In this document: positions 31,362 to 32,500 of the stretch, piece by piece
Layout of the letters: every line of letters starts with the position of its first letter
Position numbering within the stretch: position 1 is the stretch's first letter
Assembly (NCBI GenBank): GCA_037447655.1
Contig: JBBHKE010000715.1
Span: forward strand, 1-32,500
Origin: Zygnema cylindricum
Lineage: Eukaryota; Streptophyta; Zygnematophyceae; Zygnematales; Zygnemataceae
Direction: 5' to 3'
Length of the DNA: 32,500 nucleotides
Notes under the pieces: model-generated
Database searches by the model: none
Told to the model about the DNA's origin: nothing
The model's input: the letters and a program-made list of their open reading frames with translations, nothing else
Translations under genes and position numbers: made by a program

Positions 31362-32197
31362 ACCACAACAGTAACGCCAGTTACAGAGCTCGTATAAATT
31401 CCATATTGAAGGATTTAGTGTAGGCTCCAATAACTCCTATGGAAATGGAAAAAACACACAAAAAAAAAAAAATCACCTGTTCAGGATGTGCAAGAGCATA
31501 GTCATATTGTTCACGTTTTTCCTTGTCAAACAAAATCTGCAAAAAAAAACAAAGAAAAATTAGAAAAATTACAACCAGAAAGGAAATTGCCAATTAACCA
31601 AATTGTGTAGTTATAAACAGTATCCATCTCTTCTGACTTAATTTTCGACTTAATTTTCTGACATACTCTTCTTGCTCACTTATTTTTCAGACTTTTTTTC
31701 TGACCGACTTCTTATTTTTCCCAGGTATTTTTTGGACTTGAATTTTTATTTTTCCCATTCATTTTTCTGACTTACTTTTCTGATGTATGCCTGATTTAAT
31801 TTTCCGACTTATTTCTCCAACTTATTTTTCCAACGTTTTTTCTGATTCATATTTCTGACTTAATTTTTCTGAATTCATTTTTCCAACTTATTCTAACCTT
31901 CTGTATGGCAAAGAAACTCAAAGCAGGTTCAAAAATTCAAATTTTCTGTTCAAAAATTCGGAAATTAGGTTTGAAAAATTCAGAAATTAGGGTTCAGAAA
32001 GTAAGAAATCAGGTTCAAAAATTAATGTTGAGAAATAGTCCAAGTTGGGGGGGGGGAGAGGGAGAGGGGGAGGGAGGGGGGGGAAGAGGGAGAGAGGGGA
32101 GAGGAGGAGAGAGAGAGAGTTAGAGCTCACCTCATAGGCATTGGCAATCTTGGAAAATACTGTTTCAGCATCTGGATCCGGATTTTTGTCAGGATGA
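27283..32197 (-). CDS. DNAJC25/ERDJ7: Plant-type DNAJC25/ERdj7 membrane J-domain protein (spliced, 5' end missing)
   Basis: J-domain co-chaperone; relatives are ER membrane proteins that stimulate Hsp70 (BiP). Exons in sense order are 32197-32131, 31536-31477, 30971-30921, 30519-30439, 29925-29813, 29003-28883, 28484-28358 and 27392-27283 (TAA). All borders are GT..AG with consistent phases, 730 nt. The first exon present begins inside the HPD loop (HPDKNPDPDAETVFSKIANAYE), so the N-terminal signal and helices I-II lie off the right edge. Then follow DKEKREQYDYALAHPEQ, FLYNTARYYQTYY, a membrane segment DVRAILIGVLVILSLFQYL, PAYKNRLKAMEAEKLG, EDMEKELDLQIHGAEKPSPW, a second hydrophobic segment spanning exons 29003-28883 and 28484-28358, AWNDASYLTR and a basic end ESRKESRTRRRR. 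ELDLQIxGAEKPS and DASYLTR are hallmarks of the plant version. Introns hold GA tracts and tandem duplications. Confidence 0.92.
27948..28258 (+). repeat. (GGGGGA)n / (GGGAGA)n polypurine, G-quadruplex-prone tract
   Basis: About 310 bp of almost pure purine. The centre, about 27990-28200, is a GGGGGA hexamer array flanked by GGGAGA repeats. It lies in the last intron of the J-protein gene, so G-runs are on the template strand and C-runs in RNA. Confidence 0.97.
28305..28349 (+). repeat. GA-rich microsatellite next to a 5' splice site
   Basis: A short GAGAGGGCGAGA/(GA)n run ends about 8 bp from the donor of exon 28358-28484 of the J-protein gene. Confidence 0.85.
29531..29880 (-). repeat. Tandem duplication carrying a partial copy of a J-protein exon
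   Basis: About 149 bp separates two copies of GATCCCTTTTTCCGGTTGGA (29679 and 29828), with flanking CTTCCATCGCT and CGATGACATGAACCATAAAACA also repeated. The right copy is the real exon 29813-29925. The left copy, about 29661-29735, preserves the last 60 or so bases of the exon and a donor (AAG then GTGTGG). Confidence 0.85.
30053..30290. repeat. Approximately 105-bp intronic tandem repeats
   Basis: TTTACTTTAAAT..ACATCCTA..AGCCTAG..TGATTCC.TAGTCAG occurs at 30055 and 30161, and a partial third copy at about 30256. It lies in the intron between J-protein exons 29813-29925 and 30439-30519. Confidence 0.8.
30513..30720 (-). repeat. 105-bp tandem duplication that copies a J-protein 3' splice site
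   Basis: The 18-mer GAACATCCTGTTTTCCCT, which spans the acceptor and first exon bases of exon 30439-30519, recurs exactly at 30618-30635. It is followed in both copies by CAGACACCA/GAGACACCAGAAATAA-like sequence and TTTGTCAAA/ATTCGTCAAA. Splicing to the extra acceptor would read DVHLC and then stop. Confidence 0.85.
31270..31359 (+). repeat. (AG)45 microsatellite
   Basis: Perfect AG dinucleotide repeat of 90 bp in a J-protein intron. Confidence 0.98.
31600..32047. repeat. Degenerate short repeats in a J-protein intron
   Basis: Words such as TTTTCTGACTTATTTTTC recur from 31635 to 31890, then (A)GGTTCAAAAATTC-type units from 31918 to 32030. These are simple intronic repeats without coding signal. 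Confidence 0.65.
32048..32121 (+). repeat. Polypurine tract next to a J-protein exon
   Basis: GGGGGGGAGAGGGAGA-like run ending about 9 bp from the donor of exon 32131-32197. Confidence 0.95.
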
Positions 32198-32228
32198 CTA
32201 TCCACAAAGAAAAAGTCCAAAGAAAAAA

Positions 32229-32500
32229 AGAGAGGGAGAGGGAGAGGGAGAGGGAGAGGGAGAGGGAGGGGTAATAACACTATTTTTAGGGAGTGGACTA
32301 CATTTTGCAACGTCTCCCAACATTAAATTAGTATATACATTCTAAGAGGGAGAGCGAGAAGGAGAAGGTGAGAAAGAGGTAGAGGAAAAGGGAGAGGGAG
32401 AGGGAGAGGGAGAGGGAGAGGGGTAATGACACTATTTTTAGGAAGTGGACTACAATTTGCCACGTCTCCCTACATTAAATTAGTATTATACATTCTAATT
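32229..32500. repeat. 152-bp tandem duplication, each unit polypurine plus a unique block
   Basis: A GGGAGAGGGAGA run followed by GTAATRACACTATTTTTAGG, AGTGGACTACA, TTTGC.ACGTCTCCC and CATTAAATTAGTAT occurs from 32229 and again from about 32381 (offset 152 bp). The second unit reaches the window edge, so the array may continue. Confidence 0.9.

Overview
The window is nuclear DNA of a photosynthetic eukaryote, most likely a green-lineage alga or early streptophyte. Three intron-rich genes can be assembled from short exons with canonical GT..AG borders and matching phases. They are a mitochondrial Atm1/ABCB7-type ABC half-transporter, a DUF4336 protein with a plastid-like N-terminal extension, and a plant-type DNAJC25/ERdj7 membrane J-protein. 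DUF4336 in this form and the plant-style J-protein tail point to Viridiplantae. I cannot name a species. Most other long open frames lie in GA/CT-rich simple sequence and are not genes.

Layout. 1-5080 (minus): seven exons of the ABC transporter, cut by the left window edge, with its first exon not located on the right. 5081-9000: no gene; simple repeats, (TA)n, (GGA)n, telomere-like TTAGGG units and two copies of a small inverted-repeat element. 9430-11000: AT-rich, looks like decayed coding sequence, possibly a reverse transcriptase relic. 11320-12906 (plus): an intact 528-codon ORF with a nuclear-localisation-like patch, coiled coil, proline-rich linker and a C-terminal domain that weakly resembles the GCR1_C/Crypton DNA-binding fold. 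14484-16003 (minus): 5'-truncated, broken non-LTR retrotransposon. 17085-23181 (plus): the complete DUF4336 gene, about 463 codons. 24962-25312: polypurine block. 25660-26551: non-autonomous hAT-like element with an 8-bp target duplication. 27283-32197 (minus): DNAJC25-like gene, complete at the 3' end, with its first exon beyond the right edge.

The three host genes serve different compartments (mitochondrion, plastid, ER) and show no sign of working together. The DUF4336 and J-protein genes converge across 4.1 kb that holds the hAT-like element. The most notable pattern is repeated local tandem duplication in introns that copies a 3' splice site plus the start of the following exon (20266-20414, 29531-29880, 30513-30720, and perhaps 11146-11313). 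The coding copies would introduce a stop or shift the frame if spliced in, so they are candidate decoy or poison exons. A second pattern is long polypurine tracts lying mostly on the plus strand, so that the introns of both minus-strand genes are transcribed as CU-rich RNA.
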